Source: Ignatzschineria cameli (GTDB lineage Bacteria; Pseudomonadota; Gammaproteobacteria; Cardiobacteriales; Wohlfahrtiimonadaceae). From it: a stretch of 64,000 bases of DNA. A model generated the notes under the pieces. It was not told the origin of the DNA. It ran no database searches and saw only the letters and a list, made by a program, of their open reading frames with translations. Position 1 is the stretch's first letter, and each line of letters starts with the position of its first letter. Shown here piece after piece: positions 51,759 to 61,700 of the stretch. The stretch is from assembly GCF_003121895.1 (NCBI RefSeq), contig NZ_QEWW01000001.1:1-64000 (forward strand). Reading direction: 5' to 3'. Position numbers and translations under genes: made by a program.

Positions 51759-52553
51759 ATGAGTTCCATATCCAGAAGAAGTCCTTGGCAGATTATGCAA
51801 GATGTGCTCTTTGCTCTTGTTCTGCGCGAATACCTCACCCGTTTTGGTAGCCGGCGGATGGGCGCTTTCTGGATGCTCTTTGAACCTGCCGCCCATATGG
51901 GGGTGATGATCTTCATCTTCACCGTGATTCGTGCACGCTCCGTCCCAGGGATGGATTACCCCATGTTCTTCTTAACCGGGATGCTCCCTTTCTTCCTGAT
52001 GCGCAATATCATCTTTAAATTGATGGATTCGATCGGCGCCAATCAGGCACTCTTTGCCTATCCCAATATTAAAATATTTGATACCTATGTCGCCCGTGTC
52101 TTAGTGGAACTCTCCATCTCAAGCACGATCTACGGCATCTTTATCTTTATCTTTGGTTTCTGGATCGGTTACGATGTGGCGGTTGCTTACCCGCTAGAGT
52201 GGCTCTATTCTCTCGTAATTGCTATTCTCTTTGCTTTTGGTTTGGGGATTATCTTCTCTGTCTTAACGGTGATGCTACCCAATCTTAAATCCTTTATTCG
52301 GATCGTGTTTCTGCCGATCTATCTGATCTCTGGGGTGATTTTCCCCCTCTGGATTATTCCCGAACAGTACCTCCCTTGGTTACTCTGGAACCCATTTGCG
52401 CATATTATCAGTAATATTCGCGAAGCGGTTTTTGTCAATTACCCTGTTATTCCGGGCATGAGCCAAAGTTATCCCTTCTTCTGCACCATGATCACCCTCT
52501 TTATCGCCTTAGCGCTTTATCGTCTCCGCCGGCAGAGGTTATTAGTGAAATGA
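51759..52553 (+). CDS. kpsM: Capsule ABC transporter permease (KpsM/BexB/CtrC)
   Basis: 264 residues, six predicted membrane segments of the ABC-2 type. LVLREYLTRFGSRRMGAFWMLFEPAAHM is the conserved amphipathic N-terminus of KpsM-like permeases. AGGAG precedes the ATG and the 3' end overlaps kpsT by 4 bp. It exports lipid-linked capsule polymer across the inner membrane with KpsT. Confidence 0.92.
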   Translation: MSSISRRSPWQIMQDVLFALVLREYLTRFGSRRMGAFWMLFEPAAHMGVMIFIFTVIRARSVPGMDYPMFFLTGMLPFFLMRNIIFKLMDSIGANQALFAYPNIKIFDTYVARVLVELSISSTIYGIFIFIFGFWIGYDVAVAYPLEWLYSLVIAILFAFGLGIIFSVLTVMLPNLKSFIRIVFLPIYLISGVIFPLWIIPEQYLPWLLWNPFAHIISNIREAVFVNYPVIPGMSQSYPFFCTMITLFIALALYRLRRQRLLVK

Positions 52554-53209
52554 TTAAGATCGAGAATCTCACCAAATCCTACCTGCACCATAAAGCAGGG
52601 CGCAAATATGTCTTTAAGGATCTCTCCTTTATTATCCCGAGCGATAAAAATGTCGCCATTATCGGTAAAAATGGCGCGGGGAAATCAACATTGATGAATC
52701 TACTTGCCAAGGTAGACTCCCCCGATAGCGGGCGGATCATTACCGATAAAACCATCTCTTGGCCCGTGGGCTTATCTGGCGGTTTCCAAGGCTCTCTCTC
52801 TGCACGGGAGAATGTGAAGTTCATCGCCCGTACCCAAGGCTTTCGCGGGAAGGAGTTATATGAAAAGGTCGCCTTCGTAGAGGAATTTGCAGAAATTGGC
52901 GATTATTTCGATCTCCCCACTAAAACATACTCATCAGGAATGCGTGGGCGCGTCGCCTTTGGCCTCAGCCTCGCATTCGATTTTGATTACTACATCGTCG
53001 ATGAGGCGATGTCCGTAGGTGATGCCCACTTTAAAAAGAAGGCGAGCCAAGCTTTCAAGGATAAAGTCGGGAAAGCGAATATCATTCTGGTCACCCATGG
53101 GATGACACAAGTAAGAACCATGTGTGACCTAGTCATTATCTTAGATAATGGCAAAGCCGAGATCTACGATGATGTGGAAGAAGGCATTAAGATTTATCAA
53201 AATTTGTAA
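52550..53209 (+). CDS. kpsT: Capsule ABC transporter ATPase (KpsT/BexA/CtrD)
   Basis: 219 residues, typical for the family. Walker A GKNGAGKST (about 40-48), signature YSSGMRGRVAFG, Walker B YYIVDEAMSVGD. It starts within the kpsM stop (ATGA overlap). It powers export of the capsule polymer. Confidence 0.93.
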   Translation: MIKIENLTKSYLHHKAGRKYVFKDLSFIIPSDKNVAIIGKNGAGKSTLMNLLAKVDSPDSGRIITDKTISWPVGLSGGFQGSLSARENVKFIARTQGFRGKELYEKVAFVEEFAEIGDYFDLPTKTYSSGMRGRVAFGLSLAFDFDYYIVDEAMSVGDAHFKKKASQAFKDKVGKANIILVTHGMTQVRTMCDLVIILDNGKAEIYDDVEEGIKIYQNL

Positions 53210-53246
53210 CTTTTAAATTATTAATGAATATTATAGAAGGATTGTT

Positions 53247-54695
53247 ATGTCAAAAGTAGTAGGCGTAATTTTAGCGGGCGGTGTTGGTGCGCGCATGGGG
53301 TTAGGATACCCAAAGCAATTTGCTAAAATTGCAGGTAAGACTGTCTTAGAGCATACCTTAGATATATTTCAGTATCATGACAATATTGATGAAATTATTG
53401 TTGTTGCTGTCCCTTTTTATGAAGAGGGGATTAGAAAGATAGTACTGAATGGTGATTACACCAAAGTAACGAAAGTGATTAATGGAGGAAAGGAGAGAAC
53501 AGACTCTACTAAGTCGGCACTCTCTTCCTTGCATAACTATCCAGAGTCAACAAAATTGATTATTCATGATTCTGTCCGTCCATTACTATCTGCGCATGTG
53601 ATCGATGAATGTATTAAAAAGTTAGATAGCTATAATGCGGTAGATGTTGTAATCCCTTGTTCAGATACAATTGTAAAGCTTAATTCAACGCATGATGAAA
53701 TTATTGAAATTCCAAATCGATCGGATTTAAGACAAGGGCAAACACCACAAGCGTTTAATTTAGGCACGTTAAGAGAAGCTTATAAACGTTATGAAGCGCT
53801 AAAGCTTTCCGGAACCTGTGACTGTGGTATTGTTCTTAAGGCATTGCCGGAAGAGAAGATTGCAGTTGTATCGGGTTCAGAAACGAATATTAAATTAACA
53901 CAATCTGTTGATCTCTTTTTAGCAGATAAACTCTTCCAGAGCCGTAGTAATTGCACGTTAGAGCAACTCTCTTCTGCCGACATATTCCAAAAACTTAACG
54001 GTAAAGTAATTGTTGTTTTTGGAGGTAGTTACGGTATTGGTGCGGAGATTATTGAATTAGCAGATCATTATAAAGCGAAAAGTTATAGTTTTAGCCGTAG
54101 TAGTGGTGTGAATGTTAAGGATATCACCTCAATTGAAAAAGCATTGGCGGATGTCTATAAAAAAGAGAAGCGGATTGATTATGTGGTAAATACAGCGGCG
54201 ATCTTATCTAATCAGCCTTTAGATCATATGGAAGCCTCTCAAATTGCAGAGATGGTGAGCATTAACTTAACAGGAGCTATCAATGTAGCATTAGTCGCTA
54301 AAAAGTACCTTAAGAAAAGTAGAGGTGCTCTTTTAAACTTCACCTCTAGCTCTTATACTCGTGGCCGGGCATTTAGTAGTGTTTATTCTTCTACTAAAGC
54401 AGGTGTGGTTAATCTTACTCAAGCACTTGCTGAAGAGTGGATGGATGAGTCGATACGCGTAAACTGTATTAATCCAGAGAGAACGAAAACACCAATGCGT
54501 TTAAATAACTTTGGAATCGAGCCGGAAGATACATTGTTAGATGCTCAAACAGTCGCATTTGCATCCTTATTAGCATTAATTAATAATACAACCGGAAATG
54601 TGATTGATGTTAAAAGAAAGGATAAGCAATTTATCGATTCTATTTTAGATATTAAAAGTGAAAAAGATGAAGATTGGGTCTCTGAGTTGATATGA
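53247..54695 (+). CDS. bcs1: Bifunctional ribulose-5-phosphate reductase / CDP-ribitol pyrophosphorylase (Bcs1-like)
   Basis: 482 residues, two domains in order. Residues 1-230 are an IspD-like cytidylyltransferase (GVILAGGVGARMG, then GYPKQF; GKERTDST; HDSVRPL; QGQTPQAF). Residues 248-482 are a short-chain dehydrogenase (VVFGGSYGIGAEI, NTAA, and catalytic SVYSSTKAG with Tyr and Lys). This fusion is the architecture of Bcs1/Acs1 from Haemophilus influenzae type b/a, which makes CDP-ribitol from ribulose 5-phosphate and CTP. It is the best clue to the capsule chemistry. AAGGA precedes the ATG. The codons are noticeably more AT-rich than in kpsMT. Its stop overlaps the next start by 4 bp. Confidence 0.88.
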   Translation: MSKVVGVILAGGVGARMGLGYPKQFAKIAGKTVLEHTLDIFQYHDNIDEIIVVAVPFYEEGIRKIVLNGDYTKVTKVINGGKERTDSTKSALSSLHNYPESTKLIIHDSVRPLLSAHVIDECIKKLDSYNAVDVVIPCSDTIVKLNSTHDEIIEIPNRSDLRQGQTPQAFNLGTLREAYKRYEALKLSGTCDCGIVLKALPEEKIAVVSGSETNIKLTQSVDLFLADKLFQSRSNCTLEQLSSADIFQKLNGKVIVVFGGSYGIGAEIIELADHYKAKSYSFSRSSGVNVKDITSIEKALADVYKKEKRIDYVVNTAAILSNQPLDHMEASQIAEMVSINLTGAINVALVAKKYLKKSRGALLNFTSSSYTRGRAFSSVYSSTKAGVVNLTQALAEEWMDESIRVNCINPERTKTPMRLNNFGIEPEDTLLDAQTVAFASLLALINNTTGNVIDVKRKDKQFIDSILDIKSEKDEDWVSELI

Positions 54696-55816
54696 AATCA
54701 AGATATCCCTACGCACTCTATTTAGATAGTAAAATATTGGGGACTGCAACGCAGTTACTCTCTTTCTTTGAGCAAGAAATATTTTCTAGGGATAATACGA
54801 TTATCTATTTAAAAAGGTATAAGGAGTCTGCTGCTTCCTTTCAAAAAATATTTGAAAGAGCGCGGGTTCCTTACCAGTTTATGCGTCCTTCCGAATTGGA
54901 TCAATTATCAGGTCAAATAATATTTTATGCCTTTAATGCCCAATCTAATTGTCGCTTAGTGGCAAATCGTAAGTTAAAACATATTTTTATTACTCATGGT
55001 GAGAGTAATAAGGTCTCATCTATCAAGCCGATTATCCGCATCTATGATCATGTCACAATGGCGGGACAATTAAGTTTAGAACGATATTATAAAAGCGGTT
55101 TATTCGATGAAGATGATTATAAAAAAGGTCGCTTAATTTTAGTAGGTGATACATTTATAGGAAGAACCGGGTTTTCTTTGTCAACTAAAGCTACCCCGGT
55201 TCTTTTTTATGCTCCGACGTGGGAAGGCGGGTTAGCTACAGAAAACTACTCAAGCTTAAAAAATATTGAGTTAGTTAAAAGTTGTCTATTACAAGCATTA
55301 AAACAACTAAATATTAATAGAATAGTGATTCAGCCACATCCTAATCTAGGGCATAGGACGAAAAAGTATCTGGATAAATTAATAGAGTTGATACTTTATC
55401 TGAAAAAGTCTGGGGTAGAAATCTATTTTCATCATAATGAGATATCAATTAGTTTTATTCAAAAAATAAAGATACAACGTTCAGGGGTAAAAATAATAGA
55501 GCCCTCTCATCTTAAAAATTATTACGCTAAACATGCATTTGTTGATATATCAGCAATAGAAAGCCAATGTATTAATGAGTTAATACCTTACTTCTCTTTT
55601 TATGATGAAATTAATTTACGAGAAGATATTCCGACTATCTATTTAGATCGATATCAAAAAGTAGGAGTAGAGGTTAATCAAAATGGAATAGAGCTAGATC
55701 TCAAAAATGGGGGTTATAATCTCTTTTCATTAAAAGAAGCTCTCTTTAATAATACTCAAATAGATTCAACACAAGTTTTAAATAAAAGAATAACCTTATT
55801 AGAGGAAATAGTATGA
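54692..55816 (+). CDS. CDP-glycerol glycerophosphotransferase-like protein 1
   Basis: 374 residues, soluble, probably membrane-peripheral. The pattern FITHGESNKVSS (about residues 92-103), YAPTWEGG and IQPHPNLG fits the TagF-like alditol-phosphate transferase fold (HG motif, D/S-x-x-E and HP motifs). The E-containing segment reads VDISAIESQCI instead of the more usual D-x-SS. It is a clear paralogue of the next gene (TWEG...NYSS in both). It overlaps bcs1 by 4 bp and the next gene by 4 bp. Likely transfers ribitol- or glycerol-phosphate onto the linker or growing chain; order of action unknown. Confidence 0.68.
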   Translation: MKSRYPYALYLDSKILGTATQLLSFFEQEIFSRDNTIIYLKRYKESAASFQKIFERARVPYQFMRPSELDQLSGQIIFYAFNAQSNCRLVANRKLKHIFITHGESNKVSSIKPIIRIYDHVTMAGQLSLERYYKSGLFDEDDYKKGRLILVGDTFIGRTGFSLSTKATPVLFYAPTWEGGLATENYSSLKNIELVKSCLLQALKQLNINRIVIQPHPNLGHRTKKYLDKLIELILYLKKSGVEIYFHHNEISISFIQKIKIQRSGVKIIEPSHLKNYYAKHAFVDISAIESQCINELIPYFSFYDEINLREDIPTIYLDRYQKVGVEVNQNGIELDLKNGGYNLFSLKEALFNNTQIDSTQVLNKRITLLEEIV

Positions 55817-57105
55817 GTAAGTTGACAAAGTTAATAAATAATCCGAATCTGTTTTTTAGAGACTTTTTTGATAAACGTTTAGGTAATAAAAAAAGCTCTG
55901 CTCCAGTATCAAAGTCTAAGCCTCTTAAAAAGGCAGCGCCTAAAGCACTAGTAAAGGCTGACTTAGATATTAGTAATGTAAATATTTATAAAAAGATTGT
56001 GCATATTATACATACAGGTGAGGGAATGACTCATGGTCCCTCACATTTGAATATGTGGATACCCCATTTTTTAAAAAATGGTAATGATTTTATGGTCTTA
56101 GTTAGAAATCAAGCTCTATTTGACTGGATGAAAAAGAATCACCCTTATGTTGATGTTGCTTATGCAAGACGACCAATAGATGTAGAAGACCTATTAATGC
56201 AACTTGCGTATGTTAAAGCTTTTTACTATTTATCTAATACCGGTAATTTAATTCATTCCTTAAGATATAATAATTATAAACATATATTTTTAGGGCATGG
56301 AGATAGTGATAAAGCAGCAAGTGCGCATAAGTTTTTTCGAGTTTATGACGAAATCTGGGTGGCTGGGCAGGCGCATATAGATCGATTTAAGAATGCAAGT
56401 TTTGAAACTAAACATATGAAATTTGTGAAAGTTGGTCGGCCTAATATGTTAGAAGCTCTTCTCGCATCTGTTACTCCATGGGAGAATCGTTTTCCTGATA
56501 TTAGAGTGCTTTATTTACCAACTTGGGAAGGGGTTTATGAAGAAAATAATTATTCTTCTGCTCGAATATCAGTAGTAATGTTATCCGAATTACAGAAAAA
56601 ATTTGGGGTATATCTATCTGCCAAATTTCATCCCGTAACGGGAAGTAGAAATAAACTTTTAGAAAATATTGATGATAAAGTTTCTAAAGCGTTAGCAGAA
56701 GTCGGTGCAAACTTTTATATTGCTTCTAAAGAGGATGATTTATCTCGCCTCATTATTGATTCCAATGTTTTTATATGCGATATATCGGCAGTAGTTTCTG
56801 AATGTATCGCTGCTAATGGACCTATTTTTGTATATATCCCGTCTGACAAAGAAATTGTTAAGTCGAATAGTAATTTAGATTATTCAGATTATGCATATGT
56901 ATTCTCAAGTATCGATGAGTTATTTATGTTATTTGAGCAAGTCGTGATTAAAGGCGATGATTATCTAGCTGAGGAACGTTTAAAAGCAAGAGATTATTTA
57001 TTGAGTGTAAATGAAACTCGTGAATGCATGTTTTCAAGTCAACTACAAGAATTATCAGGAGATAATTTCTCTTATGTTGTAGAAAGAGAAGATATTGTTC
57101 AATAA
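55813..57105 (+). CDS. CDP-glycerol glycerophosphotransferase-like protein 2
   Basis: 430 residues. The N-terminal 50 residues are basic (KKSSAPVSKSKPLKKAAPK), suiting membrane or polymer contact. LGHGDSDKAAS with LPTWEGVYEENNYSS, KFHPVTGSRNK and DISAVVSECI match the TagF-like fold and the preceding paralogue. It has a normal D-I-S...E segment, so it may be the active partner. Overlaps its neighbour by 4 bp, then 14 bp to the next gene. AT-rich codon use. Confidence 0.68.
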   Translation: MSKLTKLINNPNLFFRDFFDKRLGNKKSSAPVSKSKPLKKAAPKALVKADLDISNVNIYKKIVHIIHTGEGMTHGPSHLNMWIPHFLKNGNDFMVLVRNQALFDWMKKNHPYVDVAYARRPIDVEDLLMQLAYVKAFYYLSNTGNLIHSLRYNNYKHIFLGHGDSDKAASAHKFFRVYDEIWVAGQAHIDRFKNASFETKHMKFVKVGRPNMLEALLASVTPWENRFPDIRVLYLPTWEGVYEENNYSSARISVVMLSELQKKFGVYLSAKFHPVTGSRNKLLENIDDKVSKALAEVGANFYIASKEDDLSRLIIDSNVFICDISAVVSECIAANGPIFVYIPSDKEIVKSNSNLDYSDYAYVFSSIDELFMLFEQVVIKGDDYLAEERLKARDYLLSVNETRECMFSSQLQELSGDNFSYVVEREDIVQ

Positions 57106-57119
57106 TTTTAGAGGTATAT

Positions 57120-58655
57120 ATGAAAAATATATTAATGATTGTACACTCATTAAAATTTAAGCAGGGTGGGATAACCGGAGTTATGCTCAATAGAACTCAT
57201 ATATTTAATGAGTTATTAGGGTATAGTTCTAGGTTTTTAACATTTGATTCTGAAACGGACTATGAAAAGCTTGAATTAGCTTTTAAAGAAAGTGGTAGAA
57301 TGCACAAAGACTCTAAAATTATCAATCTATATGATTTTTATCGAGAAAAAAACACTCTGAATAAAGCTGCTCCATTAGTGAATGATCGGAATAATAAAGA
57401 TGTATTTATTATTCAAAGTCAATTTTATGAAAGTAAAAAATTTTTAAGATATTTCACTTTTGAAGGAAAGTTGGTTAAAACAGAATACTTTACAACTGAA
57501 GGATCCTTACATAAGGAAGAGTTTTATGATAGCTCTTTTGGTGTATCTCAGATTAATTATTATAAAAATAATATTAGGATTAAGAGTATAAGATGTGAGC
57601 AGAATAGTGTAGTAGAAGAAAAGCTTTATACGGCTGATGGTTTTTGTTTTTTTTCTAGGTTTAATAGACTGGGGAATAGTGAAAAAGAACATTTGTTTTT
57701 ATTTGATCGATTAAGCAAGAAAGCTATTGGATTTAATAGTCGCAATAAACTTTACGCTTATTTTATTGAAGAGTTATGCACCAGTCATAAAAAAGAAGAT
57801 AACATAGTTATAAATGATGGTCCTGGCTCAGTATCGAAAATAATGTCAATGGACCCAACAAAAGCACTAAGGTTTTTGACAATACATACTAATCATTATC
57901 AAGCACCATATAAGTATGGTGCACCAATAAAAAAAGATATATTTTCGACAATTGATAATGCTGGAAATGTAGATGGCATTATTGTTCTTACAGAGCAACA
58001 ACGAAATGATATAGTAAAGCAATTCGGGTATCCTGAGAAGTATTTTGTGATACCAAATACTGTTAATTGTAGTAAAAAACCTTGTAAAAAGACAATAAGA
58101 AATAAAAAAATCATTAATGTAGTTTCTCGTTATGCTTCTTCTAAGCAATTAGATCATATAGTTTTATCAATTAATCTTTTAAAAGAAAATTATAATTTAG
58201 ACTCATCTAAGTTGCACGTTTCTTTATTTGGTATTGGTACTCAGGAGGAGTATTTACGGAGCTTAGTTTTGAAATATGAATTGCAGCATATTATATCAAT
58301 AAACTCATACGCTACCGATATAGATGAAGTATTTCATAAGTCTGATATAACTCTGATGTCCTCAGTATACGAAGGTTTTGGTTTAACAATTATAGAGGCG
58401 ATGTCTAATAAAACACCGGTTATTAGTTACGATATTAATTATGGCCCAAGAGATATTATCACTGATGGCAAGGATGGCTTTTTAGTAAAGTCAGGTGATA
58501 TTAAAGGACTAAGTAAAAAAATTTATGAGGTTTTGTTCAAAAACTATAGTTCTTTGCCTAATATATCTGAGAATGCTTATTATAAAGTAAAAGACAAGTT
58601 CGATCATAAAGTAGCATCTGAGTTATGGTCTGATTTATTTAATAATTTCAAATAA
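57120..58655 (+). CDS. TagE-like glycosyltransferase (GT4 fold)
   Basis: 511 residues. The N-terminal half includes a region of short beta-rich repeats (residues about 105-205), as in poly(glycerol-phosphate) alpha-glucosyltransferases. The C-terminal GT-B half has YASSKQLDHIV and the catalytic YEGFGLTIIEAMSNKTPVISYDINYGPRDII. A role in decorating or extending an alditol-phosphate backbone with a hexose fits the neighbours; sugar unknown. AGAGG precedes the ATG. Strongly AT-rich. Confidence 0.8.
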   Translation: MKNILMIVHSLKFKQGGITGVMLNRTHIFNELLGYSSRFLTFDSETDYEKLELAFKESGRMHKDSKIINLYDFYREKNTLNKAAPLVNDRNNKDVFIIQSQFYESKKFLRYFTFEGKLVKTEYFTTEGSLHKEEFYDSSFGVSQINYYKNNIRIKSIRCEQNSVVEEKLYTADGFCFFSRFNRLGNSEKEHLFLFDRLSKKAIGFNSRNKLYAYFIEELCTSHKKEDNIVINDGPGSVSKIMSMDPTKALRFLTIHTNHYQAPYKYGAPIKKDIFSTIDNAGNVDGIIVLTEQQRNDIVKQFGYPEKYFVIPNTVNCSKKPCKKTIRNKKIINVVSRYASSKQLDHIVLSINLLKENYNLDSSKLHVSLFGIGTQEEYLRSLVLKYELQHIISINSYATDIDEVFHKSDITLMSSVYEGFGLTIIEAMSNKTPVISYDINYGPRDIITDGKDGFLVKSGDIKGLSKKIYEVLFKNYSSLPNISENAYYKVKDKFDHKVASELWSDLFNNFK

Positions 58656-58724
58656 GATTAGTATGATATTTGTAATATTTAACTAAAATTAACACATATA
58701 AAAAAGTAAACATCAGGATTTAAA

Positions 58725-61700
58725 ATGAATAAAAAAAACACTCTCCGTATAATGGATAAGAGCATGCCTTTAGTATCTATAATAATACCAGTATATAATG
58801 TAGAAAAATATTTAAAAGAGTGTTTGTTAAGTATCCAAAGACAAACTTATCCTAATTTAGAAATTATTTTAATTAATGATGGCTCTACAGATAGCTCATT
58901 ATCTATTGCAGAGGAATTCGCTAATCTAGATGAACGAATTATTATTTATTCCAAAGAAAATGGGGGGTTGAGCTCTGCTCGTAATAAAGGTATTGAGTTA
59001 GCAACTGGAAAGTATATTTGGTTTATTGATTCTGATGATTTAATTCAAAAAAATGCAGTTAAAGTTTTTGTAGATATATTAGAAAAAACAGGTTCAGACT
59101 TTGCTGTAGGGTCATATTGTCGATTTAATTCGTTTGGCTATATGCAAGCGGCTCATTGGATTAGACAGGCTCATCACGCTAAGCAAGAAAAATTAAAACT
59201 GCAAGATTATACTGATATATTAGTCAATGCAATTGCTTGTAGTAAGATGATAAAGAGAGAATTTATTTTAAAGAATAATCTCTACTTTCCAATTGGTGTT
59301 CTATACGAAGATCAATTGTGGAGTGCGAAGTTATATAGCTCTGCAAAAGCATTCGATATCTTACCTGATATTATATATGACTGGAGAGTAAGGGATGATA
59401 TGTCATCGATATCTCAACAGTCAAAAAATGTAGATAATTTAAAAGCTATACTGACAGCCGTACTGACCTCATTAGAGGAATTTGATAGGCAAGGGCTTTC
59501 TGATGTAGCTCGAGATAGAGTTGTTCAGTTCATGTCAAATAACATGAGGGAATATTTATCTTGCATAGATTATGCTGGCATAGAGTATATGGAGGAGTTA
59601 TCTGAAAAGCTTACAACAATGACGCAACGTTTATCATTATCTGATTGGAAAGATATTCCTGCTCATCTTGCTGCATTGCAATGGCTATTAATCCAGAAAG
59701 ATTTTGATAAAGTTCGGGAGTCCTTAGATTTAGGCATTAGAAATACCAATACTATGTCTGCTATTGCACAAGATCAGTCTATTGTATTAAAGGTCCCTTT
59801 CTGGAATGATCCCGAAGTATCTTATCCTCAAGAAGTGCTCTCATTAAAAGAAAATCAATATGTACCCAATATTGAGTTACGTAAATCTTATTGGATTGAT
59901 AGAAACCAGTTGTTTTTGGAGGGATGGTCATATGTACCATTATTAGATCCTAATGATGAGAATCTAGAAGTACAAGTGTTTTTAGTGTCGGAACAAGATC
60001 AAGCTAGTCAAATAGAACTAGATGTCAATTGGTTCTGTCATTCTCAGTTGGATCGCATTAGTAATCATCAGATAAATGATTATCGACGCTGGGGATTTAG
60101 ATTATTTTTAGATATTGATCAACTAAACTTGCAACATAAATATAATTATAGACTCAATTTTGTATTTAATATTAATAATACTCAGAGAGTTGAAAGTTTA
60201 AAAAAGATAGCAACTTGGGGAGCTGCAGGAAAGATCCAGCCTAGTAATACTGATTTAGGAGTTGGAGTAAGATTTACTAGCAGTAAAAAAGATAATGCCT
60301 TTTTATTATCGATAGAGAAAAAAGAGATATTTGCTGAAGCTATTTATCAGGATAATAAATCTGTTGTCTTAAATATTCGTTCAAGCAGTGAACTTGCTGC
60401 TGTTAAAATTATAGAAATAAACAAAAAGGGTTTAGAATCTAATTCAGTATTATTCAATATATCAGGTATTGGTGATAAAAAATATATATGCCGTATAGAT
60501 GGGAATATGACTAAAAGTGCAGACTTTGATCATTGGCTGATTAGAGCAGTAGATAAGTATGGTGTATTAAAAATAATAGCTTGGCCTCAATATATTGACT
60601 ATCCAATTGAATTAAGGGGTAATAATTTTAAATCTGTAGTATATCAAACTGCTTATGGTAATGTAGGGCTTAGAGAGTTAGTAGAAACCTATTATTTTAA
60701 GGAAATGACTGAGAAATCTAATAGTCTACTTTTAGAAGGTAAACTTTATGGTGTAGATGCGATTAATAAAATCAGCGTGATTTTATCTTCAGATAAAACT
60801 CAGATCGAGTGTGAAGTTAAATGTATAAACCATGAAAAAACTATCATAGAAATACCTTATACTAAAGATTTTTATGGGCAAAAGACCTTTTTATCTCCTG
60901 GGCATTATAAACTAATAGTAAATGTCAATAATAAAGAAGTTAGATATCTATACTCTGCTTCAATTGCGCAGTTGCTCCCTAACTGGTTAAATGCCCAAAG
61001 TCCTATTGTGGGACGAATTGAAAGCCATCCAACACAAAATAATTTAAATTTAATTGTACAGCCATCTATTCCTCTAAAGGAGCAAGGTGCGAGAAAAATA
61101 CATGAATATGTTTTAGGACACCAGAATTCTGAAAATATCATAGACGAAAAAATAGTATTCTTTAGAACTTATTATGGTGAGTCTACAACATGTAATGCGG
61201 TAGGTATTCATAAAGAATTATATAATAGAAATGAAGGCTACAAATTATACTGGAGTGTCAGAGATAGCTCAGTTAAAGTCCCAGAGGGCGGAATTCCCAT
61301 TGTAGAGAAGAGTAAGGAGTGGTTCGAGTTATATAGTAAGGCTAAATATATCATTGATAATACGCATCAACCAGAGTTCTATAGTAAGAAGAAAGGGCAG
61401 ATAGTTATTGCTACTTTTCATGGTTATCCATTTAAGCTTACAGGAATACCTTATTGGGAAGCAAATGATTATCCTCAAAATAGAATAGATTCGTTCTTAC
61501 GGCGACATGATCAATGGGATTATTTGTTATCTCCTGCTCCTTACGCGACACCCATATTAAAAAATGTCTTCCCATCTAAAAATGCCAAGATACTTGAAAT
61601 TGGTTATCCTAGAAATGATGTTTTTTTTGCTGAAGAAAGGGATAATATTAGGAGAGATGTGCGTAAGCGACTGGGTATAAAAGAGCATCAAATTGCAATA

